NCBI GenBank assembly: GCA_905250075.1
Contig: CAJNOP010000709.1
Span: forward strand, 1 to 64,000
Length of the DNA: 64,000 nt
Reading direction: 5' to 3'
From: Rotaria sp. Silwood1
Lineage: Eukaryota; Rotifera; Eurotatoria; Philodinida; Philodinidae
Positions 10,401 through 23,072 of this stretch are shown in pieces (position 1 is the stretch's first letter; each line of letters opens with the position of its first letter). Both the position numbers and the translations under genes were made by a program. Under the pieces are notes generated by a model that did no database searches, was not told the origin of the DNA, and worked only from the letters and a program-made list of their open reading frames with translations.

Positions 10401-10779
10401 ACACATGCGGATATCTACACTGACGCCCAACACTCACACGTTAACCATCAACAATACTCTGGCGACTATTGTCGTTGTTCTTTTGTTACCATTTGATTTT
10501 TCTGCGTTCTCTCGTCATGTTGTTGTCGATAGATTTTTTTTCTCATTTTTTTTTCTATTCATAGCAAAAATTTCCAACAGAAACTGCAAAATACTTCAAT
10601 ATTCGTACAAAATAAAAGATCACGAGAGTCAAAAGTAGAATCTACAAGAAAATAAATTTTATATATTGTAATAAAATAACACTTCTTTTGACTATGCCAG
10701 CATCGACTTCTTGATTGCTTTAATTTAAAGAATTATCAATCCGTACGCGGCTCCGTCTGGTTGAAAAAAATTCAAGCCA

Positions 10780-12975
10780 ATGCCTAGTTTCTGCGATAGT
10801 GCCGCTACAACATCATCTAGTATTCCTGTCGTACAGTTACATACTGTATCTGCAGAGCGGCGTATTATTCAAAACTTCTGTCTAATTTGTTTAGATGTGA
10901 ATGTTAATGAATCAAGCGATAGTTTTCGTAACTCTAAAAATTTACTACGAAAAAGTGTGAATACCATCGATATATTCACTGATGCGGATCAATGTGTCGA
11001 CTTTCTTACCGAAATTATAGATGAAAAGGTATTTTTGCTTTTATTTGGTAGTCTAGGCCAACTTATAGTTCCTGTTATTCATGATGTCCCACAGCTCAAT
11101 GCTATCTTCGTCTTTTGTGAGAGCAAGGCAGAACATGATCAATGGGCGCAAAAATGGCCGAAGGTGATGGGTGTCTTTACAGATATCACTCTGATCTGTG
11201 AATCGCTTCAAGAAACAGCCAATCGATGTGATCGAAATGAAATCCCTGTCAGTTTTGTTCCCGTTAGTGCACCATTCAAACAAAACTTAGATGAACTTGA
11301 TCAATCGTTTATGTACACGAAAATTCTCAAAGAGATATTGTTCGAAATTGACTATGATGAACAGTCCATCGAAGATATGGCCGCATATTGTTGTCTCCAT
11401 TACGCCGAAAACGATCATGAATTAAAAAACATCATTGAGTTCAAAAAAATTATCGTCAGAAGTCACCTATCGGGTGGTACACTTACGAGTGCTTTCTGTA
11501 TTCAATGCTTAACCGAGCGCTTCATAGTCAAGAAGTTGATACCATCATCAAGATGGGTTTCTTCATCCACGATCTTCATCAACACATCGCTAAAATGCAC
11601 TCGAAGCAATTCGATAATCGGCAAGTCTCCTTGATTGTCTATCGAGGTCAAGGTTTGTCGAAAATAGACTTTGACAAATTAACAAGAACGAAAGGCGGAC
11701 TGATGTCATTTAATAATTTCTTATCTACGAGTAAAGATCAAAGTATCTCGTTTGCCTATGCTGAAAGTAGTAAAGACAATCCTAGTTTGATAGGAGTCTT
11801 CTTTCAAATTACTGTGGATACTTCTATCTCCACAGCGGCTTTTGCTCATATTGGTATGAGCAGTCATTATCAGTCAGAACAAGAGATTCTCTTCGACACG
11901 CACAGTGTCTTTCGCATTGGTGAGATTAAAAATCTTGATGATAGTAATCGACTTTGGCAAGTAAACCTTGAGTTGACAAGTAATACAGACCCGTTGCTCA
12001 ATGCTCTCATAGAAAAAATGAGAGAAGAGACTGGAAAATCTAGAGGATGATATCGATTGACTAGATTCTTAATTACACTAGGACAATATCACAAGGTAGA
12101 AGAAGTGTTCCGAGTATTACTCGATCAGAAAACACTCGATGAGACTGCTGTGGCATACCATTATGGTCAAATGGGTTTGATTAAGACATGCAAGGCGATT
12201 ACGTTGGAGCAATTTCATTTGATGAAAAAGCAATTGCAATTTACGAAAGAACTCCTTCTAAGTATTATCACCAATTGGCTACTTCTTATAACAACATGGG
12301 TTCAGTGTATCTAGCGATCGATGACAATGCTAAGGCATTATTGTTTTATCAAAAAGCACTTGAAATCCAACATAAAAATCTCACTCTCGATGATCCTAGG
12401 TTAGCTACTACCTACAACAACATTGGTTCGGTGTATCAAAATACAGGGAAGTATTTGAAAGCACTACTATATTACGAAAAGAGGGGCATGAAATTCGAAA
12501 AAAAACTCTTCTTTCAAATCATCCTGATTTAGCTGCATCATATAATAATATCGGCGGATTGCATTACCAGATGAATAATTATTTGAAAGCACTTCCAGTT
12601 TACGAAAAAGCACATGAAATTTATTGTAAAATTTTCCGTAACAACCATCCAGACATTGCTAAATTATACAATAACATGGGAGCGGTGTACGAAAACATTG
12701 GTGATCACTCCAAAGCATTATTATTCTACAAAGAAGCACTGGAAATCCGACTAAAAACTCTGCCATCAAATCAACTTGATTTGGCTGTGTCCTATTCTAA
12801 CACTGGTGTGATGTATTACAGCACCAAAGAGTACTCAAAAGCACGTCTGTTCTTTCAACGTGCTCTTGAAATTAGACAGTGCTCACTACCATCAAATCAT
12901 CCTCTTCTTCAATCATGTGGAGAGTGGATTGGACTTGTAACATTAAACTTGTGGTCCCAACAGTGGGCGCAATAA
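10780..12975 (+). pseudogene. Arginine ADP-ribosyltransferase fused to TPR repeats, broken by several frame lesions
   Basis: The N-terminal part (10780 to about 11445) is a conserved bdelloid-type region with no assigned activity. Then comes an R-S-E-class mono-ADP-ribosyltransferase domain: YRGQG (Arg codon 11643), FNNFLSTS (about 11709-11730) and SEQEILF with the E-x-E pair (about 11875-11895). From 12057 there are at least five kinesin-light-chain-type TPRs with repeated SYNNxGxVY and KALLFYxKALEI motifs, to the stop at 12973-12975. Lesions: a 1-nt loss at an A7 run near 11446-11452, an in-frame TGA at 12048-12050 where Trp is expected, a frame change near 12184 and another near 12480. The catalytic residues remain. 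ARTs of this class modify arginine using NAD; the target is unknown. The stop codon overlaps an AATAAA. It is a pseudogene unless the assembly is wrong at several sites. Confidence 0.8.
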
Positions 12976-13000
12976 AAAACAGGAAAATAAGTTTTCATCT

Positions 13001-13080
13001 GTGAGTACAGGTCTGTCTCCGGCAGGGTGGGCGTAGATCCTGATATTTCTCTGTTATACAAATTCACATCCACACTCACA
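13001..13080. repeat. Weak telomere-like inverted tract after the ART/TPR gene
   Basis: A degenerate G-rich arm (includes GGCAGGGTGGGCG, about 13021-13033) is followed by TTCACATCCACACTCACA (about 13063-13080). It begins about 25 nt after the preceding stop codon. Same polarity as the other tracts, but more decayed. Confidence 0.35.
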
Positions 13081-13690
13081 AATCTTAGAGTAAAATGTTT
13101 ATACCAAGACAAAAGAATACAGAAAGAGATGTTTTATAAATTGGATGTGACCTAAGAAAATATAAATCATCATTTTATTTCATCTTCTGATTATTCTTTT
13201 TTCTAATTGCTTGCCTTAGAATACGATTGAATAGAGACGAAATTTCAAGAACTATCATTGAGTTCTATACGAACTTTCTTCGTCTTGTTCTCTTAGGTAT
13301 TTTGGGCTTATGTGTATCCATATGTGATGAACTTGCAACGTTTGTCTTATTTATAAAAACACATCAATTGAAAAATTTCTCTGCAATTAAAATGTGAAGT
13401 GCATGAGCGCGATTCGATATTTTAAAGGAGAAAGTTCACCAACATATGTTTTACTTAATGAAAGTATCGTCCTTATACTTTAAGATTTCATCAAGATCGT
13501 GTTTCACAAAAGACCAATATCTAAACAATAGGTAATCGAAAATGATCATATGTAACTGCATCATAGTAATATTTTTCATAATCAACGAAAAATCCATACG
13601 ATAATAGAAAACTGTTTCTTTATGAGTTTAAACTATAGACTGATAACATACTATTCGAAAAAACGATGAACAAAATGTACTGCAAATATA
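13081..13690. other. Intergenic, nothing recognised
   Basis: AT-rich, with no exon or element end visible before the transposon at 13691. Confidence 0.4.
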
Positions 13691-14512
13691 CAGGGTGTGT
13701 AAAAATTTATTTTCTAGAGGGATATAACGCTGTGATTTTAAACAACATCAATGTCGACTTTTATACCAAATTAAGGCGCATCGAAATTTTTCAATATCAA
13801 ATTGAATAGATTTCTAGAATTTTGCGCCATATCGACAGAGAAAAATTTCTTTCATGAGGCTATTCAAAACAGATTCGATTTAATATTTTGAATATCATAG
13901 AGTATTCGACACGTAACCTGAAAATGTTGGAACCATAATGAAAACCAAAGCTGAAAAAAATGCTACGAAAGACGAAAAACAATCGTTTTCATGAAGAAAC
14001 TCTTAAAAAAAACATTTCAAATATTTTGAGAACCATGGTAATGAACATTCAGATATTTGAAATTATTTTATGTTTTTATCTGTCTCATCTTTATGTTCTA
14101 AGGAAAACTAATGGTTGTCATACTAGTTATTGATTATGTTCGTCAATCTTCAAAATTCTAAATCGAATCTGATTTGAATAGCCGCATGAAAGAAATTTTT
14201 CTCTGCTAATATGGCGGAAAATTCTAGAAATTTATTCAATTTGATATTGAAAAATTTCGACGCGCTTTAATTTGATATAAATTTGTTATGGATGCTATTT
14301 GAAATTACAGCGTCGTCTCTGTGGAAAACCATTCCAATGCACCCTGTTTTTAGAGATTTGTTATGCTTGATATTAAAAAGTTTGAAGAACTCTTGTCATT
14401 CAATACTGATAAATCCCATTTTTGACGCACTTTCATTTAGTATATAATTCGACATTGATGCTGTTTAAAACTATAGTGTTACTCCTCTGGAAAAACATTT
14501 TTACACACTCTG
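13691..14512 (+). mobile_element. Miniature TA-flanked DNA transposon (Tc1/mariner-like ends) with a duplicated right end
   Basis: It starts CAGGGTGTGTAAAAA and ends TTTTTACACACTCTG, with TA on both sides (13689-13690, 14513-14514). The left inverted repeat runs roughly 190 nt. The right half contains two tandem copies of the matching end: an inner one finishing GCACCCTG at 14346 and the outer one finishing at 14512. No transposase frame is present. The TA flanks and CAGGGTG-type ends suggest the Tc1/mariner superfamily; the class is inferred. Confidence 0.72.
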
Positions 14513-14514
14513 TA

Positions 14515-15055
14515 TATGTAATGAAATCTTCTAAGTCATTACTTGTTGTTGATGTCGATAAATGAGGTTAGTTCAATATACCAATTTGAAAATTTGAAAA
14601 GCTTCTCTTCTGTTGGAGGCACTTTGATCATAACTGTGCCGTATTGTTAAGTCAGAATGTTGTTGCCTGCATCGATTCATTAGTCTATTTTCTGATACTA
14701 TTCTTCATCATTTGAATTTTTTTGTTTTTGTAAATGAAAAAAAATCGAAAATGAGATATTGAATGAACTCACTTGTTGCATCAACATAATAAAAGTCGCG
14801 CACATTTCTAGAATCAAACATTTACTTTTGATACTGATATATTGGCTCTTTGCAACTTTCTCAGTTCTATGCTTGCAGCTAAAATTTGAAGATTCGATCC
14901 AAAAATCTCTCCTAGTTTATTTATGAAACTCAAGCATAAATAGATTTTGAGCTCTTCAATAATGAAAACTAAAATAATGTACGATTAATATATATTCTTT
15001 TGTCTGCTAGTGATAAATGTCTGCATATGATATATAAAAGAAAACATGTACATAG
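14515..15055. other. Intergenic, nothing recognised
   Basis: AT-rich sequence between the transposon and the 3' end of the serpin gene. Confidence 0.4.
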
Positions 15056-15060
15056 TTTAT

Positions 15061-18000
15061 TTATGAAGCTGTTGGTGGTGAAACAAACTTGCCACTGAAT
15101 AAAACAATATTTTGTCGACTTTCACGAATGAAAAATAAAAATGGTCGGTCAGCTTTAAATTCAATAGGCTGTTCTTCCTCATGCATTAGTGAACAACCAT
15201 AAACCATGGAAACCGCTGTAGCTGCGGCTGCTTCTGAACCTAAATGAAATGATAGAAAAAAAAAATAAATAATGGAACAATATTCAATTATGACTTAAAA
15301 TCGATATCAAACATTCATGAAAAACTTACACTAATTCTTCATTCTAACATATAAGAAAGATGAACTTTATCTCCGCGAGTGTTTTTCTAAGTAACTTAAT
15401 AGCCATTTGTATAAAAGCAATTATACAAATACATATTATAACGATAAATTTATACATTTAGAAAGTTTGCAAATGAACACCGTGAAATTCTGTCGAATTT
15501 CTCAAATATATAATAAATATGAACGATCAGCTTTCTATTCTATCGAAAGAGGTTTTCAATTTATTGGTAGTGTTTCTGTACTCATGATAGGACCATAGTG
15601 AAAACCGCTTCCACATCTAATGCAAGTAGAAATTAAACTCAAGCTTCTTGGGCGAAGCCAACTAATTACATGATAAGATTTTACAAGATCGTACTTGTGA
15701 TCTTGTCTTATATTTTGAGATGAGATGAAAATCGAATGCAAATGAGTCGTGACAGAATCATTAGAGAAACTCATGTTGAGAGTTTCTTGAAAAATCTTGA
15801 TGTCTCGTGAATGACACTATAACATTATAAGAAAACCTCGCTCCCAATAAGATTTTTGAGAACTCTGATGGTAGATTTTCATGTAAGGCTTTAGAGAATA
15901 CGATTATGTGTACAACATTCATATGATTACGTCTGATTCTTTCACTTTGAGAAATTTACTTTTATGGTTTCTGTACTTTACTCAAAAAAAAAGAACTTAT
16001 TCCTCTTAGCAATAATAATATCACCGTTCAAAATTATACGGAGAGATTTATATAAAAAAAATAATGATATATAGAATGAAGTTTTATTAGTTCATCAAGA
16101 AAGTCACAGCATCCTATGATTTATGGCAAAAATTTTTCAAAAAAATAAAGTAATACAATCTGTAAGATCTCGAATCATAAAACGAGAAGGACGAAGCACT
16201 TTGCATGTGATAGATTTTTATATCTAATACTATTTGGTGTTTTTTTTTGTAAGTCTTATAGCAGTCACAACTGCTGCTACTGATCCTTGTAAAGAAACAA
16301 AGAATAGAAAACTGGAAGACTTTTTATTTTCTAAGACATTTGAAAATTAAAAGAATGAAACTTAAACACGTATGAGAGCCTCTGCTGTTTGTATATTATT
16401 CTCTGTCACGACAGAGCTCATCAAAGTAATGTTTTTTCCCACTTACCTTTGTGTTAGACAGTAAGAGTGATAAGCCTAGTATCATAAAACTATATCAAGA
16501 GCAAATTTTTGATGACTCTTTGCCGACAACTGACTTATCATTCTTACTCTCCAGTAACATAGAATAAGTTTAAGAAAACGGCTCACTTATGCTCTGCAGT
16601 CTAGTTTGGTTTTTCAAAAAAAGAGAAATTAAAATAGTTAGATGCAAGGCTTTTAGAAAATTTCAAGTTGCCTAATAAACTATATTTTACTTTTGCTTGA
16701 TGAATATGTTACGACAGCATCATCATATTAAGCTGAAAATTCCACTATAACTTCTTCCTTAAACTCCTAGTTCATGATGAAATCTCATGCAATTTGAATG
16801 TTCATAGTCTAAAATCAAATTTGAATCAACTTTAATGTCTTATGAATATAACATTCTCATAATATAATTACTGTCATTGTTTTAGATTCTTTACAACATA
16901 GATACAGTAAATCAATTCTTTCACTTTTTAACTATTAGTCTTTATCAATAAAGTATTCTAGAAAAATATATAGACTTACCGAGTTCATTCACATCGATAA
17001 ATGCTTTATGAATAACCTACAATTTTATATTCAAGAGATTTACATTTTCGTGTTTATAATTCTTCTACCTTGCTAATATATAAACCATTTCTATCATATT
17101 GTTCACTGACTATACCGGTAAAATCTGCTTTGCTTTCACTAAATGCATTTATCATTCCAAGCTGTATAAGAACATCATTTAATTCAAACTTAGTTTCCAT
17201 TTTAAACTTTGGTATATATAAAAGAAGTTTTTTTCTTGTCGTATATGTGTCACTTAACATCTGTTGCATTAAGTCTGGTTGTAATGTTAATTTTTGTTCA
17301 ACTTCGTGTAATGAAATACCTTGTTTTGGTAATATTATAGTAAAAACAAATTCAACATCGTAACTGTCACTTTTATACGGTAAATGAGCAATTTGTACAT
17401 TTAAATAATCATCTTCAGCATAATTAAAATTTTCTTTTTGATACATTAGTTGGATTTTTGATACGTGACCATTAACTTCATAAAAATCAGCATATTGATT
17501 TGTAAAATATTCGTCGAATTGTTGTACCCATGTACCCTATTATTTATTCAATAAAGAAAAAAGAAATCTCATTACTTTCATGAAAAGTAATATTCACCCT
17601 AAAATAAATACAATTCACAATAATCAATCGCGTATATTGTGAAGCGTCATTTATCGAGAGTAAATTTTGAATTAACCCATATGTTTGTTCTTCAATCCAT
17701 GCATTGATTGTTTGAATCGCATAAGCACTATTATTTTCAAAATCTTCAAGTTTGATATCAGCTTTGAAAAAGCTTTGAACAAAATTTAAATAATCTTCTC
17801 GAAGTGTATATGATTTTTGTGCATAAAGACGATTAACTAATTTAAGTTGAACTTGCGTATCATAATCAGCAACAGAAAAAATATACATAACTTTTTCAGC
17901 TATTTTTGCTAAATGTTCTATTGATGATGCATTAAAGACATGTAACATTTGATTTAATGTTTCTCGTCGAGCACCAACTGTACACATAGCCATAGCAAGA

Positions 18001-18119
18001 GCAATACTTGCTGGTGAAAGAAATACATTTTGATTATAGTTACTTTGACAAACAGTTGAATAAACATTGTGACCAAAATATTCGAAGTCTGTATTTGTTG
18101 ATGATAATGATGAAGCCAT
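15061..18119 (-). CDS. Intracellular-type (clade B-like) inhibitory serpin, four exons
   Basis: Exons, in transcript order: 18119-17598, 17536-17069, 17016-16980, 15239-15061. All junctions are GT-AG and phases agree, giving 401 residues, the normal serpin length. No signal peptide: the protein begins MASSLSSTNTDFEYFG. Motifs in order: NVFLSPASIALAM (about 31-43), INAWIEEQTYGLIQNLL (about 138-154), NCIYFRGTWVQQFD across the first junction, AFIDVNELGSEAAAATAV (hinge, about 335-352) and RPFLFFIR near the C-terminus. The hinge Glu and small residues are those of inhibitory serpins, which trap proteases by inserting the cleaved loop. The scissile bond should lie in the loop segment MVYGCSLM; its exact position is uncertain. 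The Met at 18119 is chosen over an upstream TTG because it places the first helix correctly. The TAA stop at 15061-15063 overlaps an AATAAA signal. The 1740-nt last intron holds a relic exon. Confidence 0.92.
16120..16285 (-). pseudogene. Decayed second serpin C-terminal (reactive-centre) exon inside the last intron
   Basis: After an acceptor-like ACAAG (16290-16286) the minus strand reads GSVAAAVVTAI, aligned in phase with the true hinge GSEAAAATAV. A little further on, after frame loss, come LRPSRFMIRDLTDCITLFF and then a stop and KIF, matching the RPFLFFIR...IVLFSGKF ending of the working exon. The hinge Glu is Val and in-frame stops are present. It is a duplicated last exon that would have supplied another reactive-centre loop. 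Confidence 0.75.
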
Positions 18120-18902
18120 ATTTTTCGTATGTATGACAAAAAAAAAGAATGATGAAAACCGTCTACTGTTGGTGTTTTTATACTCTTTTTTTATGTAAAA
18201 GTATACCTTAGGTGTTTTTGTTTGACTCAGCATACAGAGAACAGCACAAGAAAATGTGTACCTCTTCTATGGATAGTCTAGTGAGTCAACATTATAGATC
18301 AGAGAGAAAAATCTTCATAACATCAAGAAAGCTATTCATGCAGAACAGCAAATAAGATAAGAGAACAAAATAAACGTCGGTTGTTGTCTACATATTTTTC
18401 TTCATTGATAAAATTATTGAATAGGTCATTGCAGCTTGTGGCTATATGATTCACATTTGTATCAAGAAATTGTTTTTACATGATGAAGTACCTTTCATTA
18501 TTGCTTTTTTTTGAATTCTGATTAATTTCTAGATAGGTCAATAGGACAATATTGGATTTCTTGTTCAAATTACTCAGTAAGGCAAAAGTATCATATAACA
18601 CTCAATCACCAATGGTTTATATTTTATGAAAAAAGGAACTAGTCTTTTTAGAAAATCTCAAAGTCTATTAATTTTATCAATAGCAATTCATGTGAACATT
18701 CAGTTTACACTTATATTTATGTCAGCGAAAAAAAAAACTGAACTTTTTTATTTATTTTTATACATTCAAAAGCGTTTTTTTTTTTGAAGGCGACCAAATT
18801 GTCTATAATCTTTAAGCTATTTGATGAATGTGCTTGTCTTTGATTTATATTTTTTGATAATAACAATCATCAAGTATGATTATTAGTTTTTAATGATCAT
18901 TA
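18120..18902. other. 5' flank of the serpin gene
   Basis: AT-rich region upstream (minus strand) of the serpin start. No TATA box or other element stands out enough to call. Confidence 0.35.
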
Positions 18903-19262
18903 GTGAAAACAAATATGCATAATTACGATCTAATTTCGTCAGAAAACAACGATGCATGCTCAACAACCAAATGTTGTTGTCTGTTAATTTTAAATAACAT
19001 CATCAAATTAGGTGTCGAATTAAGCACATTGATTGATCTAAAATTAAATAAATATATTATTGATAACTATTTAATCTTTCAACGTAATTCTATTTCAACA
19101 TTAGTCTTCGAATGTTTATTCATTTTGGTATCTTCTTTCTCTTGTTTTCATGGAACTATACAGTATTTAAATGATATTATGGCCTGCGAGAAATGTCATC
19201 AATATAGTTCGAGTTTATACATCTTCCCTATTTTAAGGACAACAGTTGCGAAAATTTCATAA
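18903..19262 (+). CDS. Hypothetical hydrophobic frame, doubtful
   Basis: A 119-codon frame read from GTG at 18903; the first in-frame ATG is at 18915. It contains a cysteine cluster (about residues 19-26) and two or three hydrophobic stretches (about 24-45, 66-85). I recognise no family. Composition is as AT-rich as the surroundings and no flanking exon is evident. It could be an exon of a membrane protein or a chance frame. Confidence 0.15.
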   Translation: MKTNMHNYDLISSENNDACSTTKCCCLLILNNIIKLGVELSTLIDLKLNKYIIDNYLIFQRNSISTLVFECLFILVSSFSCFHGTIQYLNDIMACEKCHQYSSSLYIFPILRTTVAKIS

Positions 19263-19642
19263 TAATACTTATCTAGTTGCAAGAGGTTATATGATCAACT
19301 TTGAGCATTTTCGGATTTGCAATAACGAAGAACAAGAAATTGTTTTACGAACTACTGAAAATTTAGCTTATTCTTCATTAAGATTGCAATATTTCTCCTT
19401 TTCTAACTTCTAGAAACAATATTTTCTACTTTTGACAAAATTATCTATTTTGACAATATTGATCAAATACAAATCTATTAATCGTCGACCAGTCAATCTC
19501 AGCAAATAAAATATTATAATGGTCTGAAAATTCTCATTAATCTATTGATCTTACGAAACAATGTATTTGATTGAACCCACACAGTACGACTTTATAAAGA
19601 TAGTATCCTATAAGAACCAGGATGAAGACTTTAGTTGCTCTC

Positions 19643-20250
19643 GTTTAGGTCTGAAACAAAGAAGGAGACATAGATACGTCATAAGAATAGCATCATATTT
19701 AATTACCATCTAAATGTTCATCTGATTAAGTACATTTTATTTTCGACAGTTTTGTAGTAATCATCAGAAATGCTTCTAGTGCTTTTTTTGCATACATTTG
19801 AATCTAACATTGATCGTCAACAAGCGAGTATGAATTAGAATATTCTCATGAAAAACCTGCTTAGATAAATGAATTGGTCAACACATCCGATAAACATTTT
19901 TTTTCCTCTTTCTTCTATCAGTCAGTTATAAACTGTGTTAGTTCATTTGTTTTTCAACTCAACTGTTTTCATAAAAAACTTTATAATTATTATTGAATTG
20001 TTAAAAACAAAAAGTATTTAATTAGATGAAGATCTAGACAGAACTCAAATATGATCTTAGTACTTTTTGAGAGACAACTACTTTTTTCATGGCGAACGTT
20101 GTTGATTTTCTAGAGCTATTTTCTGAAAATAAAATGATCATTTTTGCAAATTTTACAAAAAATTAAAAAAATATTATGACGCATCTATTAGTAGAATAAG
20201 ATGCAAAATCGAAAAGGTTATCTCTTCTCTCTTGTGTTTCAGACCTAAAC
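19643..20250. repeat. 16-17-nt inverted pair bounding about 600 bp
   Basis: GTTTAGGTCTGAAACA at 19643-19658 is matched by its inverse TGTTTCAGACCTAAAC at about 20235-20250. The interval could be a small element with terminal inverted repeats near the left end of the duplicated segment. No clear target duplication is visible. The matching right end in copy B (about 39250-39270) is degenerate. Confidence 0.4.
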
Positions 20251-20258
20251 AATGGCAG

Positions 20259-22960
20259 TTCAGATATTCATTCAGCTCCGTATATGATAAAACCTTTGTA
20301 AACTGGCTCTATATAGATACAATCAAATATGTTCACTCGTTAGTCTCTGTGAATATATTGTACACGTTTTCTTACAAGTCAATTAGAATCTTTTTGAAAT
20401 AAGAATTTTGAATTCTTTATTACTGATCATTTATTGAGTTAAGCATAAATAGATTATAAACCAAACGTATATAATATATTTTTTGTATCTCCAATAAAAT
20501 GTACATTGTCTTAATAAGAGCAAGTCTGGTTTTTTGAATATTAACGTTGGTCTTGAAAGAAAATTTCTCATAAAACTAACTGCTGATATAATTGTCTAGT
20601 TTGTTTTTATTGCATGAACTCTATTGAACCAATTTATTGCTCAAAATTGAAGGATATGAATATTATCTGGTGAATTTTTCTGAATAAAAATAATCATTTT
20701 CGGATTAAATAAATTTCAAATAATATTTCAGTATTTCGCATATTGGAGCAAAAACAAATTTCCAATTAGCATCATGAAACCTATCTATATTAATTAAATG
20801 TTTTTTCTTTAATAATAGAAGTTTTAAATATATAAGTTCACGGAATATAATCAAAACAAAAGATCATTTTTATTCAAGTCAATATATAATAGTAGTAGGC
20901 TTTTAAATACAAAATCACAGTCTAATGCAAGTTTAAATATAATATAAATCTACATTAACAAATCTAGTCAATAAAACTTCAAACTTTTGATTACTTAAAC
21001 TATTCTCACTTTGTAGATGCGATGCGATAACAATGTTTGTTCGCTTTTTATGCCTAAGAATATTGTCCAACACGTGAAAAGTGTTTCACATCGTTTCCTT
21101 TTTCATCTCAAGAATAGAATAGGGCATCCTTAAATTTTATTCGTAATTATGCAATATTTTTCAAAATAATTATTGACATTCAGCAGTGTGGATTCAGAAC
21201 TTTTATAATGAGGTGTGCTTCAGTAAAGAATCGTACATATCATAATACCACGATAGAGAGTATCGAGAGGTGAACATCAAAATATTATTAAACTATTCAA
21301 ATAAGGTGTATTCACTAAGTAAATTTTAGTAGTAAGATTTAGAAAAACATCAAAGTGTTTGTGTTCATAGGATATCATACTTGAACAAGATCAATGTTTT
21401 TCGCTGATAGTCTGAATTAGAATCTTTACGCTATCAAAATTTCAATTGTATCACGTATGTACGAGCGAAACTATCAATCATGCTTCAGTGATATTATTGT
21501 GCAAATACATATGCTTCGGATTACGAAGTTTTTAAAACATATTGCTTTTTCTTATCCCCGAGAACATCATTGTTTCGAAGAAATCATGTCTTGCATCAGA
21601 AGCGATGAAAAAATTACTACGATGAATATGTATCTTTTTGATACAAATAACTTACAGTGATTTAAGATGAGATCTGTTTAGATAATTGTAGATATCACTT
21701 TATACATATTGGTATTGTGTCGATTGTCTTCTTCGTTTGTTGAACATTTCATCATTCTCGTATCTGTTAACAGTTCGGTTATGTCGCTAAACATTTACAA
21801 CTTAATATCACTGAATAAACCACTTCTTTGTGTTCAACCTATTGTGTAAGACATGTTTTAACAAACACACATTCTCAAACAATGATATGAATATCTTTTA
21901 CATAGAAAGGTATAACTACACGTTGTTTCGAACGTTTGAATTCTTTCTATAATGATAAGTAATCAAAAAAAAACAAAAGAAATATCGACTAATAGATATT
22001 TTGTACGATTATCTGTATTATGACATTTAATATATTTATCAAATGATTAGAAAATTTCTTAAATTGAATCGAGCAGATAAGAATGGATAGTTTTGAATTG
22101 AAATCAGATTAAGATATTTTCTCCCAGTTAATGGAAAAGTATTCCCTACAAAACGAACAATATCTTTAGAATTATAGAGCTTATCATATCAATGGGCTGA
22201 ACCAATAAAAGATAACATTCGAATTTCAAATGGCTCGTCGAAAAACTAGAATGTAAGAGACTGTGAGTTACAATCGATCAAACAAGCTAGGTTAAATAAA
22301 CATAGCAAAAAAACTGAACAACATTTAATCCACTCAAAAAATCATTTGATATTTGATGTATGAAAACAGAAGTAGTTCACATTGGAAAATGTCGGGATTC
22401 AACTGTTTAGTCCTTTTTTTTGAGAATTATATATGTAAACACATTGCAAGCGTGACTGTTCGTTGTATTCTTTAAATTTCTTCTTATTTGTTTCGCTGTT
22501 CTTTGATTTCTGTAGATTTATTTTCTGATTGTAAAGTTTTTTTTTCTACTAATAAACTGTACAGTTTTACTGGTGTTTACATTTGATGAATGAATCATTA
22601 TGCAATTAATCACCGATGATTTTAATCCTAACCATCTCATGTATGATACTGACTACCTAAATGATCACCACGCCCATACTTGTCAATTATGTTATCAGAT
22701 CATTTGATTATGTTTGTTGAAAACAAATTGCCTGACGAAATATTACACACTATGACGCAATATAATTTTTAGATAGTTATTCATTTTGATTCATAAATCT
22801 TCTGATTAATCATTGAAGTTAAAATATATGTGATTTATTTGATATCTGATACATATATTTAGCTATACTTAGTGGAATTGTTTTATTATTAATGCTTGTT
22901 TAATATATTAGAAATAAAAAAAAAGAAAAATACAAAAAAAATAGATAAGAATGATATATT
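20259..22960. other. Non-coding part of duplicated segment A
   Basis: AT-rich, conserved with copy B in patches but without intact frames on either side. The short frame at 21457-21660 is not kept in copy B. Confidence 0.4.
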
Positions 22961-22966
22961 AGTATA

Positions 22967-23072
22967 ACTTAGGAAGCGCGATTCTCTGTTAATTTATTTT
23001 AAGTTTAAATTTGTTTAAAATCTATTTGCGGATTTATTAAAACCTGATCAGCATAAATTGGTCAATCACCCA
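22967..23072 (-). mobile_element. 106-bp insertion in the tail of carbonic anhydrase A, flanked by 5-bp repeats
   Basis: The block is flanked by GTATA at 22962-22966 and 23073-23077, and is absent at the corresponding site of copy B (near 42625-42640). On the coding strand it contains GTGATT near its start and CCTAAG near its end, 102 nt apart. Removing that 102 nt would leave 9 added nucleotides including the target copy, keeping the frame. It is either a small mobile insertion that truncates the protein or a newly gained intron. Confidence 0.6.

Noticed and set aside
17070-17363. A plus-strand frame of 97 codons
   Set aside because: It is antisense to serpin exon 2.
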